Shown here: positions 44,010-51,539 of the stretch, piece by piece
Position numbering within the stretch: the first letter of the stretch is position 1
Layout of the letters: each line of letters starts with the position of its first letter
Assembly (NCBI RefSeq): GCF_003711395.1
Contig: NZ_PJRJ01000001.1
Span: forward strand, 1 to 64,000
DNA length: 64,000 nucleotides
From: Acinetobacter sp. B51(2017)
GTDB taxonomy: Bacteria > Pseudomonadota > Gammaproteobacteria > Pseudomonadales > Moraxellaceae
Direction: 5' to 3'
Position numbers and translations under genes: made by a program
Notes under the pieces: model-generated
Told to the model about the DNA's origin: nothing
Database searches by the model: none
Seen by the model: only the letters and a program-made list of their open reading frames with translations

Positions 44010-44750
44010 TTAACGTGTTGCTTTGAAGCGTTCTACGATACCAAATGGGCCTAATGTTGGGTCTTGACCTTTGAGCGCATCAGCCAAGCATTCAAACTCT
44101 AGGTTAAAGCTACCGAAATCTTCATTGATTAATGCAAATTCAGTCTCAGGCGAGAACTGTACACGCCATAAGTCCACCGAGATATGATCACCTGATACCG
44201 TATCAATACCTTTAAACTTTAAGGCATATTCATTACCAAGCTGCGTGGCAATCGATGTGCGTTCCACTTGACCTGTGGTTGCTGACCAAGTCACTGCACC
44301 GCTTGGCGCTGTATTAAAAATCACGGTACCAAAGATTGGATCAAGCTGATAGGTAGATTTATCAATCGGCGTATCACCACTCTTAAAGACCACGTCACTT
44401 AAATTGCGATGGCCTAAATCCACAATTGCACCGGTTGTGACCGTACCAAGCGAAATATCAGCGACAGTACCCGCTTCAACAATTGAAGTGACACCGCTAA
44501 ACACAATGTCACGGTTTTGCTTCAGCAGTTCTTCTACTGTCATATTGCCACTTACACCTACAGCTTTGCGTAACACAAAATCTTTGGCACGCGTACCATC
44601 TTTAGATGTGTAGTGATCTGTGGTTTCAGAAGTGATCGATAATGCTGTTTCAGGCGTATCCCCCATGGGTAAAAGTGCACCTGCCACACCGCCTACGATT
44701 TTTGCTGCAAACCATTCACCTTGCAGTGAGATTAAATCAGGTTTAGACAT
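44010..44750 (-). CDS. major tail tube protein
   Basis: This 246-residue soluble beta-rich protein has features of siphovirus tail tube subunits: LISLQGEWFAAKIVGGVAGA at the start, a domain with FGTVIFNTAPSGAVTWSATT, and the C-terminal EFECLADALKGQDPTLGPFG. Position between tail completion genes and the tape measure gene supports the call. The frame also has an in-frame TTG directly before the ATG, but the ATG at 44750 fits better and overlaps the upstream 55-residue gene by 8 bases. Confidence 0.8.
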   Translation of the reverse strand: MSKPDLISLQGEWFAAKIVGGVAGALLPMGDTPETALSITSETTDHYTSKDGTRAKDFVLRKAVGVSGNMTVEELLKQNRDIVFSGVTSIVEAGTVADISLGTVTTGAIVDLGHRNLSDVVFKSGDTPIDKSTYQLDPIFGTVIFNTAPSGAVTWSATTGQVERTSIATQLGNEYALKFKGIDTVSGDHISVDLWRVQFSPETEFALINEDFGSFNLEFECLADALKGQDPTLGPFGIVERFKATR

Positions 44751-44910
44751 CAATTTTTACCTCTTTGGTTGTCTTTGGTTTGGTTTGCTCAACCGCTTCA
44801 ATCACCCCATCGGTGAGCAATTGATTAATTTGAGCAGCTGGTAAGGTGCCAATCATTTGGCCTTTTTTCCAACGCCCAACGTCTTTTAATGCTTTGTATT
44901 GTTGATTCAT
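44743..44910 (-). CDS. 55-residue phage protein upstream of the tail tube gene
   Basis: This small gene encodes MNQQYKALKDVGRWKKGQMI, then a Leu/Ala-rich stretch, and ends TKPKTTKEVKIDV. Its ATG overlaps the stop of the tail terminator gene (TAATG) and its stop overlaps the tail tube start, so it is translated within the same coupled operon. I recognise no family. It is probably a small head-tail or tail assembly protein. Confidence 0.7.
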   Translation of the reverse strand: MNQQYKALKDVGRWKKGQMIGTLPAAQINQLLTDGVIEAVEQTKPKTTKEVKIDV

Positions 44911-45359
44911 TATTTTTTCCCAATGAATAATGGAATTTCAAACATAAATGGCAGATAACAAAAACTGCTCTTTCCACCTGCACGTACAGGACTATTTACA
45001 CGCTTAAAGCGCCGTGCTCCGACCAACTTAGGATCAAAACCTTGCATCGTGCTCAATAAGGTTTCAATGTAAGGCTGTGCTTTTGTTCTAATTGCATTGG
45101 TTTGTTGTAGTTGTGATGAGGCATCACGTATGCACAAAACAATCAACCATTGCTGATGAACAACCGAATTACGCCCTTGTACTGCATCATCACCGATACG
45201 ATCATCGAAATAGATCACGTTTAAAGAAACTTCATCATTACTATTCTCTAGCATTTCTTCAATGCTAAATGGCGTATAGATGGGTAGCTCACCAAACTTG
45301 GCTTTGAGGACATCCACAAGAATAGGCTCAAGCCCAAAATACTGCTGAATCATACTCAT
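44910..45359 (-). CDS. phage tail terminator / DUF1834-like protein
   Basis: This 149-residue protein has GELPIYTPFSIEEMLENSND, VHQQWLIVLCIRDASSQLQQ and ends FMFEIPLFIGKK. These features match the tail-completion (Gp37/DUF1834-like) family that caps the tail tube. It overlaps the head-tail connector gene by 4 bases and the next small gene by 1. The function is inferred from family likeness and order. Confidence 0.65.
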   Translation of the reverse strand: MSMIQQYFGLEPILVDVLKAKFGELPIYTPFSIEEMLENSNDEVSLNVIYFDDRIGDDAVQGRNSVVHQQWLIVLCIRDASSQLQQTNAIRTKAQPYIETLLSTMQGFDPKLVGARRFKRVNSPVRAGGKSSFCYLPFMFEIPLFIGKK

Positions 45360-45754
45360 ATGACAAATATCCCCGACCCCAAATATGGCTGTCCTTGATC
45401 AGCTACAGGCACACTTGGAAACACTAATTTTGCTCGACCTGCACCCAAGTCTTTTAAGTAACTCAAGGCTTCCTTATAGCGATTTTCAACTTCTTCGGTG
45501 GGCTTATCTTTGTACATCAGATAACGTGCCACATCGCATACACAGGTCTTTAAAACGTCAGGTGTGCTTGGTAGTGGTAAGTCATAGCGCACACCCAAAT
45601 AGCTATCCACCTTATTCGATGCAGACTGTGCAGCCGTTTGTGATGCTTTAGCCTTGTCTTCAGCACTTTCACTTTTTGTGATATTGAATTCAAGACGATC
45701 AATTTCAATCTGACCAAATGACTCAATCAGATCCTCTCGCGTGATATAACTCAT
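45356..45754 (-). CDS. head-tail connector protein, DUF1320 (gp36) family
   Basis: This 132-residue protein has SYITREDLIESFGQIEIDRL, VDSYLGVRYDLPLPSTPDVL, then DVARYLMYKDKPTEEVENRY, the hallmark layout of DUF1320 proteins. These sit at the portal-tail junction. The ATG overlap with the downstream gene shows operon coupling. The helical N-terminus contacts the connector in relatives; this is family knowledge, not seen here. Confidence 0.8.
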   Translation of the reverse strand: MSYITREDLIESFGQIEIDRLEFNITKSESAEDKAKASQTAAQSASNKVDSYLGVRYDLPLPSTPDVLKTCVCDVARYLMYKDKPTEEVENRYKEALSYLKDLGAGRAKLVFPSVPVADQGQPYLGSGIFVI

Positions 45755-45756
45755 CG

Positions 45757-46239
45757 TTAATCCTTTACAACAACATAGGTCACACCTTGGCGTAATTGAC
45801 CCGTATCTATCAGTGGTTTACTGCTGCCTTTTCGCTTAATGGTTTTTGGATTGAGTGGTGCGAACTTACCATTCACCATGTACTGCTGAATGTCTGCTTG
45901 CGCTTCCATCCCAATCAATTGCCACATGGATTCAATTTCCATGCTTCCCTCAAGAATTGAGACAACACTATTGGCAATATAGCCACGATACTTACTTTGG
46001 TTTTCTTCAATTACCGGTGTAATTGGGTCACGCTTCGGAATGTGCTCAGTACCATAGACATGAATAGCCGCCAAATCAGCCATGGTGATGCTTCGCTTAC
46101 CACCACCACCGCCAATATGAGTTTTACTTCCAAGCCAACCCACCTCAACATGACCACCCACCTTCTCCGCATTACGAATAAAGCGATCTAGCTGATCATC
46201 ATCACCTGTAAGTGTGGTTGTTAATGAGGTTTTAATCAT
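45757..46239 (-). CDS. phage virion morphogenesis / HK97 gp10-like protein
   Basis: This 160-residue protein has a glycine-rich loop (THIGGGGGKRSITMADLAAI), then HVYGTEHIPKRDPITPVIEE. It ends with FAPLNPKTIKRKGSSKPLID and TGQLRQGVTYVV, the typical motif of head-tail completion (gp10 or Mu morphogenesis) proteins. It is translated 2 bases upstream of the DUF1320 gene. A role in joining head and tail is inferred. Confidence 0.75.
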   Translation of the reverse strand: MIKTSLTTTLTGDDDQLDRFIRNAEKVGGHVEVGWLGSKTHIGGGGGKRSITMADLAAIHVYGTEHIPKRDPITPVIEENQSKYRGYIANSVVSILEGSMEIESMWQLIGMEAQADIQQYMVNGKFAPLNPKTIKRKGSSKPLIDTGQLRQGVTYVVVKD

Positions 46240-46254
46240 GTTTGTGGCCTAAGG

Positions 46255-46617
46255 TTATGCTTCTGATTGCGCCACCAAGGCTTCGAGTTGTTCTAAGGTG
46301 GCATCCTTATCAAACTCAATCCCTTTTTTGGTAAGTGCGGTCTGTAGTGTTTTAATTTTTTTAGCCTGCTCTTTTGCTTCAACTTCTGCCTTTAACTCTT
46401 CAGGAGTTTTATCGGGTTTAAGAGATTTAGCTCCATCAACCGTAATTACACCTGAATCAATAAATGCTTTCACTACACGATGTGCAGACAGCTTTGCATG
46501 CTCAGCATCAGACACTTCAATGGTTTCACCATTCACCAAACGCTTACGCATACCATTTGCACCGTTTACAGGCAAAATAATAGCGGCTTGTTCGCCGCTT
46601 AATGTGTACTTAGGCAT
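46255..46617 (-). CDS. phage protein with C-terminal LEM/HeH-like helix pair
   Basis: This 120-residue protein has an N-terminal beta segment (YTLSGEQAAIILPVNGANGM) and a charged linker (PEELKAEVEAKEQAKKIKTL). The C-terminal TALTKKGIEFDKDATLEQLE resembles a helix-extended-loop-helix fold seen in phage head proteins. The start at 46617 has GGGAGTTCATC just upstream; the longer frame to 46671 overlaps the capsid gene. It lies just downstream of the capsid gene. Confidence 0.6.
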   Translation of the reverse strand: MPKYTLSGEQAAIILPVNGANGMRKRLVNGETIEVSDAEHAKLSAHRVVKAFIDSGVITVDGAKSLKPDKTPEELKAEVEAKEQAKKIKTLQTALTKKGIEFDKDATLEQLEALVAQSEA

Positions 46618-46628
46618 GATGAACTCCC

Positions 46629-47591
46629 TTAAATATCCATATAGCGGAATGAATCCACACGCTTCAACCAAACACCTTGGTATTTGTAGTGACCAGGGAT
46701 TTTGATATCCACGCCCACAGGTTGTGCTGCCAAAAATTCAACTTCATCACATTTAAACTGAATGCATGATGGGTCACGGCGATAAATAACCGCACGATCC
46801 GTACCACCTGCACCTTTTCCGTTACCACGACCCAAGCCACGAATGGTTAAAGTTTTACCTTGAGAAGCTAAGATGTTGTTTTCTTCAATGTATTTAAGGA
46901 ATGTTTTACCACCTGAATCAGGCACCACACGTGTTGCTAAGGTGGTGTATTTATTTGATGGTAACAAGAAAGTATCCGGTGTAATGCTTGCATCAAATTC
47001 AGAGTCGGTTAATGCACCATTAAGCGCCGTATTAAAGTCACCCAAAACCTCTTCAATTGTACCTGTAGCCCAATCTGCTTGAGCAGTCACAATATCAACG
47101 CCTGTTTGGTTGTAAAAGCCTTTTAAGTTTTTGGCTGCATTACCCTCCCATGCAATGCGAGACAGATGTTTTTCCGCAGCTAAACGAGCAGCTTGAACTT
47201 TGTCGCCATCAAGTGAAATACCTGCAGCTAAAGCAGTTTCAATTTCAAAAATTGAATAGGTATAACCAATGGTTGCACCCACCACTTTTAAATTCACGGT
47301 GTCATATTCAACTTCAGCAAGGGGAATATCACCGCCTGTGCCCGAATGATCTTTACCTTCACCAATACCACGTTTACGAGATAGGATTTCACCCCCACCA
47401 ATCACGCTGTTGGTTGGAGCTACGGGAATGTATTTGGCGTAGTCTGATGCTTCTGCAAGCTGTGGTGTCATTTCGTTAATTTCTTCAGCTTTACTGAAGA
47501 GCTGCACCAAGTTACCTAAATTGAATGCATCACCTACTTTGGCCTGAACGAATGCTGCAATTGGTGTTAAGCGTGCTTGTAATTTATTCAT
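46629..47591 (-). CDS. major capsid protein, DUF2184 family
   Basis: This 320-residue protein has the encapsulin-like DUF2184 pattern. MTPQLAEASDYAKYIPVAPT and GATIGYTYSIFEIETALAAG occur in the first half; VVPDSGGKTFLKYIEENNIL and RRDPSCIQFKCDEVEFLAAQ in the second. It assembles the icosahedral head on the scaffold encoded upstream (48080). It ends IPGHYKYQGVWLKRVDSFRY, common in this group. It lies between cement and small head genes. Confidence 0.85.
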   Translation of the reverse strand: MNKLQARLTPIAAFVQAKVGDAFNLGNLVQLFSKAEEINEMTPQLAEASDYAKYIPVAPTNSVIGGGEILSRKRGIGEGKDHSGTGGDIPLAEVEYDTVNLKVVGATIGYTYSIFEIETALAAGISLDGDKVQAARLAAEKHLSRIAWEGNAAKNLKGFYNQTGVDIVTAQADWATGTIEEVLGDFNTALNGALTDSEFDASITPDTFLLPSNKYTTLATRVVPDSGGKTFLKYIEENNILASQGKTLTIRGLGRGNGKGAGGTDRAVIYRRDPSCIQFKCDEVEFLAAQPVGVDIKIPGHYKYQGVWLKRVDSFRYMDI

Positions 47592-47597
47592 AATGTC

Positions 47598-48068
47598 TTA
47601 TGCCCCACGAAGACGAAGAATTGCTAAACCTTCTGCATTGGTCACAGTTTCCCATGATGCATTTGGTAACTCTGTACCATCTGTGGCACTGCTAGACAAT
47701 GAGCCAAGCGGTGCAGCAGTCGTACCATTTGCTGTTTTGACATACACCTTTGCAGTAATGTCGGTTACAGGTGATGATGGCTTAACCCAAATCTTGCCAA
47801 TCATCATGATAGGTGCAATATCACCTGCCTTATAGGCTTCTGATCCATTTGGATTTACACCTGATTTTCCTAAGTTGTAGCGCACAATCACGCCAAACTT
47901 AGTAGGTGTTGCTCCTGCTACGGCAGCAAAACCTTTTCCATCTGTGGTGCGCACCACAACATCCCCATCATTAAATAGTGATGCACCTGTGGCGTGTAAC
48001 TGAAGAATATCCTCAGGACCAATAAGGTCGCCTTTTTGCCCTGGTCGAGCTGTGATTTGTTGAACCAT
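47598..48068 (-). CDS. putative capsid cement/decoration protein
   Basis: This 156-residue protein is rich in Gly, Thr and Val, with TARPGQKGDLIGPEDILQLH, GASLFNDGDVVVRTTDGKGF and MMIGKIWVKPSSPVTDITAK. It lies between the protease-scaffold gene and the capsid gene, where many phages with this head type encode a small cement protein. It has no catalytic motif. The role is inferred from location and beta-rich composition. Confidence 0.65.
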   Translation of the reverse strand: MVQQITARPGQKGDLIGPEDILQLHATGASLFNDGDVVVRTTDGKGFAAVAGATPTKFGVIVRYNLGKSGVNPNGSEAYKAGDIAPIMMIGKIWVKPSSPVTDITAKVYVKTANGTTAAPLGSLSSSATDGTELPNASWETVTNAEGLAILRLRGA

Positions 48069-48079
48069 ATATGTTCCCC

Positions 48080-48661
48080 TTAAAGTGTCTTGTAAGCGTC
48101 TTGTTTAGACGGTGCTTTCTTTTCGTTTGGATCCTTATCACCTACTGTGGTGCTTTTAGGTTGAAACATATTATTTGCAGGGTTATATGCACCCGCCGTG
48201 GCAACCAAGGCACGGAATGCCGAATCAATCGCTTGTGGTGCAGCATCACCAATGGCAACACCACCAAGTACAGCAGACACCAAGGCATCACCTGCTTTAG
48301 CTTGCACAACATCACGTTTGATTTGCTCACATGAACAACCATCCGTTTTGATGTTGGCATCGATCTTTTTCGCATCCTGAATCACGGCGGCACGATCTGC
48401 TGCTAACGCTTCAAGCTTTTCAGGTGTGACCTGATTTTTTTCAAGTTCAGGTACTTTTTCAGCAAGTTCTTTATGATCAACCACAAGCTTGTCAGCCACC
48501 GCCTGAACTGTGGTCAATTCAGAAGCAATTGAAAATTCTTGATCGCCAATTTTGAGTTTGGCAGCCTGCAGATTCTCAAGCTGATCCTGTTGTTTTTTAA
48601 TTGCAGCAGCCAAGGCCTCATCAGCCACATCAAAAGGAATACCATCTACGATGATTTTCAT
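48080..48661 (-). CDS. internal scaffold product (nested start within DUF2213 gene)
   Basis: An in-frame ATG at 48661 (residue 198 of the long product) is preceded by CCGGAGAAAACA, an optimal ribosome-binding site at correct spacing. The downstream 193-residue chain starts MKIIVDGIPFDVADEALAAA and is acidic and helical, typical of scaffolds. A separate scaffold form would resemble lambda Nu3 within C. It shares the stop of the long gene. Confidence 0.5.
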   Translation of the reverse strand: MKIIVDGIPFDVADEALAAAIKKQQDQLENLQAAKLKIGDQEFSIASELTTVQAVADKLVVDHKELAEKVPELEKNQVTPEKLEALAADRAAVIQDAKKIDANIKTDGCSCEQIKRDVVQAKAGDALVSAVLGGVAIGDAAPQAIDSAFRALVATAGAYNPANNMFQPKSTTVGDKDPNEKKAPSKQDAYKTL

Positions 48662-49252
48662 TGTTTTCTCCGGGTTTGGATGTTGATCGCCAACACGGCA
48701 ATCACCACCGCATCGACCATAGTGAACAAGCGCAACATGGTTGACTTGAATGTTTTTAAATAAGGCGTGATAAGGTGTGCCATCAGGTGCAACACCTGTT
48801 TCAAGTACCAAATCAGCAGCATAACCAAGCGATAATTCAATTTTTTCATTGGTTTGAATTAGCTCGATTGCTTCTTTATCTTTAATGAGTAAGTCACCCA
48901 CCAAGTAACCATCTTCTTCACGCACATTAGACAGCTCACCAATGCTGTAGCCACGCCATGTTGCAGCATTGACTTGGTTACCCGGTGGATGATTATTGGT
49001 TGCATCCTTACCCTCAGCACTTTTAAGTGTGGCCTTACTAAACAACTCATCTGCTGATGTATAAACACCAAACGATGCGCCATTTTTAAAGCCCTCAATG
49101 CCGCCAAATTCTTCAGGGTAGTATTGGCGTACCTGTGGTGCTTTAGCGAGCTTTGCCCCAACACACAATAAAAAACCCTCAGGAGTGAGGGTTCGTGAAG
49201 ATTGGGAGGGCGCAAAGTCACCGATTTTGGTGTGTAATAATTTTCGATTCAT
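48080..49252 (-). CDS. DUF2213 prohead protease-scaffold fusion
   Basis: This 390-residue protein has an N-terminal DUF2213 domain (residues about 1-185; NNHPPGNQVNAATWRGYSIG, LSLGYAADLV, VNHVALVHYGRCGGDCRVGD). These domains resemble capsid-maturation proteases that cleave the scaffold. The C-terminal half (from residue 198) is acidic and helical (AAAIKKQQDQLENLQAAKLK), as expected of a scaffold. A second start for the scaffold alone is likely at 48661, where CCGGAGAAAACA precedes an in-frame ATG, mirroring the nested scaffold genes of lambda. Confidence 0.8.
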   Translation of the reverse strand: MNRKLLHTKIGDFAPSQSSRTLTPEGFLLCVGAKLAKAPQVRQYYPEEFGGIEGFKNGASFGVYTSADELFSKATLKSAEGKDATNNHPPGNQVNAATWRGYSIGELSNVREEDGYLVGDLLIKDKEAIELIQTNEKIELSLGYAADLVLETGVAPDGTPYHALFKNIQVNHVALVHYGRCGGDCRVGDQHPNPEKTMKIIVDGIPFDVADEALAAAIKKQQDQLENLQAAKLKIGDQEFSIASELTTVQAVADKLVVDHKELAEKVPELEKNQVTPEKLEALAADRAAVIQDAKKIDANIKTDGCSCEQIKRDVVQAKAGDALVSAVLGGVAIGDAAPQAIDSAFRALVATAGAYNPANNMFQPKSTTVGDKDPNEKKAPSKQDAYKTL

Positions 49253-49269
49253 AAAATCATGCCAATTAA

Positions 49270-49393
49270 CTAAGGTTTCTTTAGTGGACCAATTTTTATC
49301 GGTGGTGGTGGTGCAATATATTTAGGCTCAGCTTCCGGTTGATAACCTGAACCCTTACCACATGAGCAACAACAGCATTTTTTTACAACACAT
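49270..49393 (-). pseudogene. cysteine-rich micro-ORF interrupted by a one-base shift in an A7 run
   Basis: The ATG at 49393 overlaps the preceding stop (TAATG) and has an AGGAGG upstream. The frame reads MCCKK, then crosses an A7 tract. One frame stops after 12 codons; removing one A gives MCCKKCCCCSCGKGSGYQPE, then APPPPIKIGPLKKP and a stop at 49270. Either a programmed or accidental slip, a sequencing error, or a dead gene. Cys-rich 40-residue product, role unknown. Confidence 0.45.
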
Positions 49394-50277
49394 TAAACAG
49401 CCTCCTGTGTTGCCATAATTTCTTCAGGTGTGGGCGCATCAGGATTAAACAAGTGCGCCGTGTATGGAATTGCTACACATCGACAGCGAATCGGAATACC
49501 TGGATGACCATCACTTGGTGGTTGATTCCAAGCAAATAATTTCCCATTACGGCGTATATGCTCAACACGTACACGCTCATCTTGGCTTGTGGACCAATAA
49601 TAATGCGTAATACCCATCTTCTCTTGACGCACTTGGGTAAGACGACTTGTCATCTTTCCCACTTGATCACGTGCAATTAAAGCTGCACGGCGTTTATTCT
49701 TGGTACCAAGTGCCTGAATATCCTGAACCATACTTTCTGCACGTTGCCCTGCCTGAATACCATTTAAGACAATCTGCTCAACTTGCTCCAAGTGTTGCTT
49801 AGGCAGTGACTTAATCAACGCTACATTTGCAGCAATTGCCTCGTTTACCACATCAATCAAATCCTCATTAGACATGAGACTCGATAGATCAATACCAGTA
49901 GCATTAAAGATAATTAACGCCAATTGCTTATCAGTTGCTGTTTTATTTTGCTCAACAATACGCCGTGCCAAATTTAAAGCTACAGCATCAACCACACCAT
50001 CCATTTTTGAGCGCAATGCCGTCATCGCAGTTAAAAAAATATCCAAAATGCCGTCTGACACTTGGATATTCACACTATCACCAACTCGCTGCTGTTTAAT
50101 AATTGGGATCAAGTCACTACTAATACCATCTTGGCATTGCCTAATGATCTGTAAAAGTTGCCCTAAGTAATCAATCTCAATCTTTTTAGACTGATTAATT
50201 GGCTTAGGTTTAGCTTTACGACCTTTCTTTTTCTGTGCAGCCCTTTGTAGCAATGGACTAATTAGGTGGATTTTCAT
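49393..50277 (-). CDS. phage head morphogenesis protein (SPP1 gp7 family)
   Basis: This 294-residue minor head protein has a C-terminal gp7/MuF domain: KKRGRKAKPK-like basic N-terminus, then ALIARDQVGKMTSRLTQVRQ, GITHYYWSTSQDERVRVEHI and GHPGIPIRCRCVAIPY. In relatives it binds the portal and is packaged with DNA. It overlaps the portal gene by 20 bases. Its last residues overlap the start of the Cys-rich micro-ORF. Confidence 0.85.
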   Translation of the reverse strand: MKIHLISPLLQRAAQKKKGRKAKPKPINQSKKIEIDYLGQLLQIIRQCQDGISSDLIPIIKQQRVGDSVNIQVSDGILDIFLTAMTALRSKMDGVVDAVALNLARRIVEQNKTATDKQLALIIFNATGIDLSSLMSNEDLIDVVNEAIAANVALIKSLPKQHLEQVEQIVLNGIQAGQRAESMVQDIQALGTKNKRRAALIARDQVGKMTSRLTQVRQEKMGITHYYWSTSQDERVRVEHIRRNGKLFAWNQPPSDGHPGIPIRCRCVAIPYTAHLFNPDAPTPEEIMATQEAV

Positions 50278-51529
50278 TAATTAATCCCAAAGCTTCAATA
50301 TGATCATCATCAATAAAGTCATAAACCCGATCTTCACGAAGCTGTTTAGCGACTTGTGCCTCGGTCACTATACCAAGCTCAAGATATTTGATATCACGCT
50401 CAGTATTGTTCTTTTCCACCTCAGAACGTGTTTTCACATCCATCTGCCACAAGGAGTTAAATAAAATCCCTATGTTCTTCGGTGATTCACCATAAAGATT
50501 GCGATATAACAACGTCATTAAAGTGTTTAAAAGTGGCTTAAGTAACCAATGCTGCTCTGTATTCACACGATCATAGTAAGCACGTAAATCAAACTCACCT
50601 GAGTTGTTTAGGCCTGATGTGGTTTGCCCAAATAAAATCGTATAAGGCATATCTGCCGCACCTGCAGTCTGCTGTGCAAATTCACGCATCAGATCGGGCA
50701 ACCCGCCAAAGCTATACGACTTTGATTGATAGTCTTCTTGCGCATCAATGACCAACATACCGTTAATGCTTTTCATCAGTGCTGCAGCACCAAAGCGATC
50801 AAGCACATCTTTAGCCCGAGTTTTAATCGCATCCATCAGACCAGGGAATTTAATCACATCAATCTTGGCTTCATGCACTAAGCTTGCTGCACCTGCATTG
50901 GTAGATGCAAAGTTGCGTAGCGTGTAGTAGATCGGCAGTAGTGCTGATTCTTCTTCGTCACCATTGGCCAACTTAATTAAGCGAGAGGCATGTACTTTAA
51001 TGCGTGTGTAATTCCCCTGTTTATATTCAAAGTAAACGGCTTGAAAAGGTTCACCTGCTGTCATCTCAAGCGGTAAGTATTCTTGGGTTAATGGTTTGAT
51101 TTGGTTATGCTTAAGCACTGTAATGAATTGCAGTTGACCACGGCGCAAAGCATTGCGATCTAGTGGTTGATCCAATGATTGACCATCGGCCACACCAAGC
51201 AGCAAATAAGACTTGCCATATTTACGCATCAAGATCAAAGCCTGATACAGGCGCTCAACCAACTTAAGACGCTCTATTTCGGCTTGCAGCTGTAAACTTT
51301 TATCTTCATCAATGCCATTGAAATACCACCCGGCACGCAGCATATCTTGCACAGGTCGATTAATAATCTTCTTCGCTAACCAATCCTGATACACTGCATC
51401 GATCTGTTGATCATCTACTGTGATTTTTTGAAAAGTACCATGGCTTGCTTTGTCACGATCCGTATTTAAATTTGATACAAAATTGACATAAGCGCCATCG
51501 TTCACATCAACCTGAGTTTGCTCTGTCAA
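50258..51529 (-). CDS. phage portal protein, DUF1073 family
   Basis: This 423-residue portal subunit has the DUF1073 pattern: RPVQDMLRAGWYFNGIDEDK, LILMRKYGKSYLLLGVADGQ, FGQTTSGLNNSGEFDLRAYY and DRVNTEQHWLLKPLLNTLMT. Portals form the twelve-subunit gate through which DNA enters the head. It lies 10 bases after the terminase gene and overlaps the head morphogenesis gene. This group is distinct from HK97- and SPP1-type portals. Confidence 0.88.
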   Translation of the reverse strand: MTEQTQVDVNDGAYVNFVSNLNTDRDKASHGTFQKITVDDQQIDAVYQDWLAKKIINRPVQDMLRAGWYFNGIDEDKSLQLQAEIERLKLVERLYQALILMRKYGKSYLLLGVADGQSLDQPLDRNALRRGQLQFITVLKHNQIKPLTQEYLPLEMTAGEPFQAVYFEYKQGNYTRIKVHASRLIKLANGDEEESALLPIYYTLRNFASTNAGAASLVHEAKIDVIKFPGLMDAIKTRAKDVLDRFGAAALMKSINGMLVIDAQEDYQSKSYSFGGLPDLMREFAQQTAGAADMPYTILFGQTTSGLNNSGEFDLRAYYDRVNTEQHWLLKPLLNTLMTLLYRNLYGESPKNIGILFNSLWQMDVKTRSEVEKNNTERDIKYLELGIVTEAQVAKQLREDRVYDFIDDDHIEALGLINENPPN

Positions 51530-51539
51530 TTTGAGTCTC

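Noticed and set aside
46298-46705. Plus-strand frame of 135 codons opposite the small head gene
   Set aside because: It mirrors the coding strand (Ser/Ala/Phe bias) and has no ribosome-binding site.
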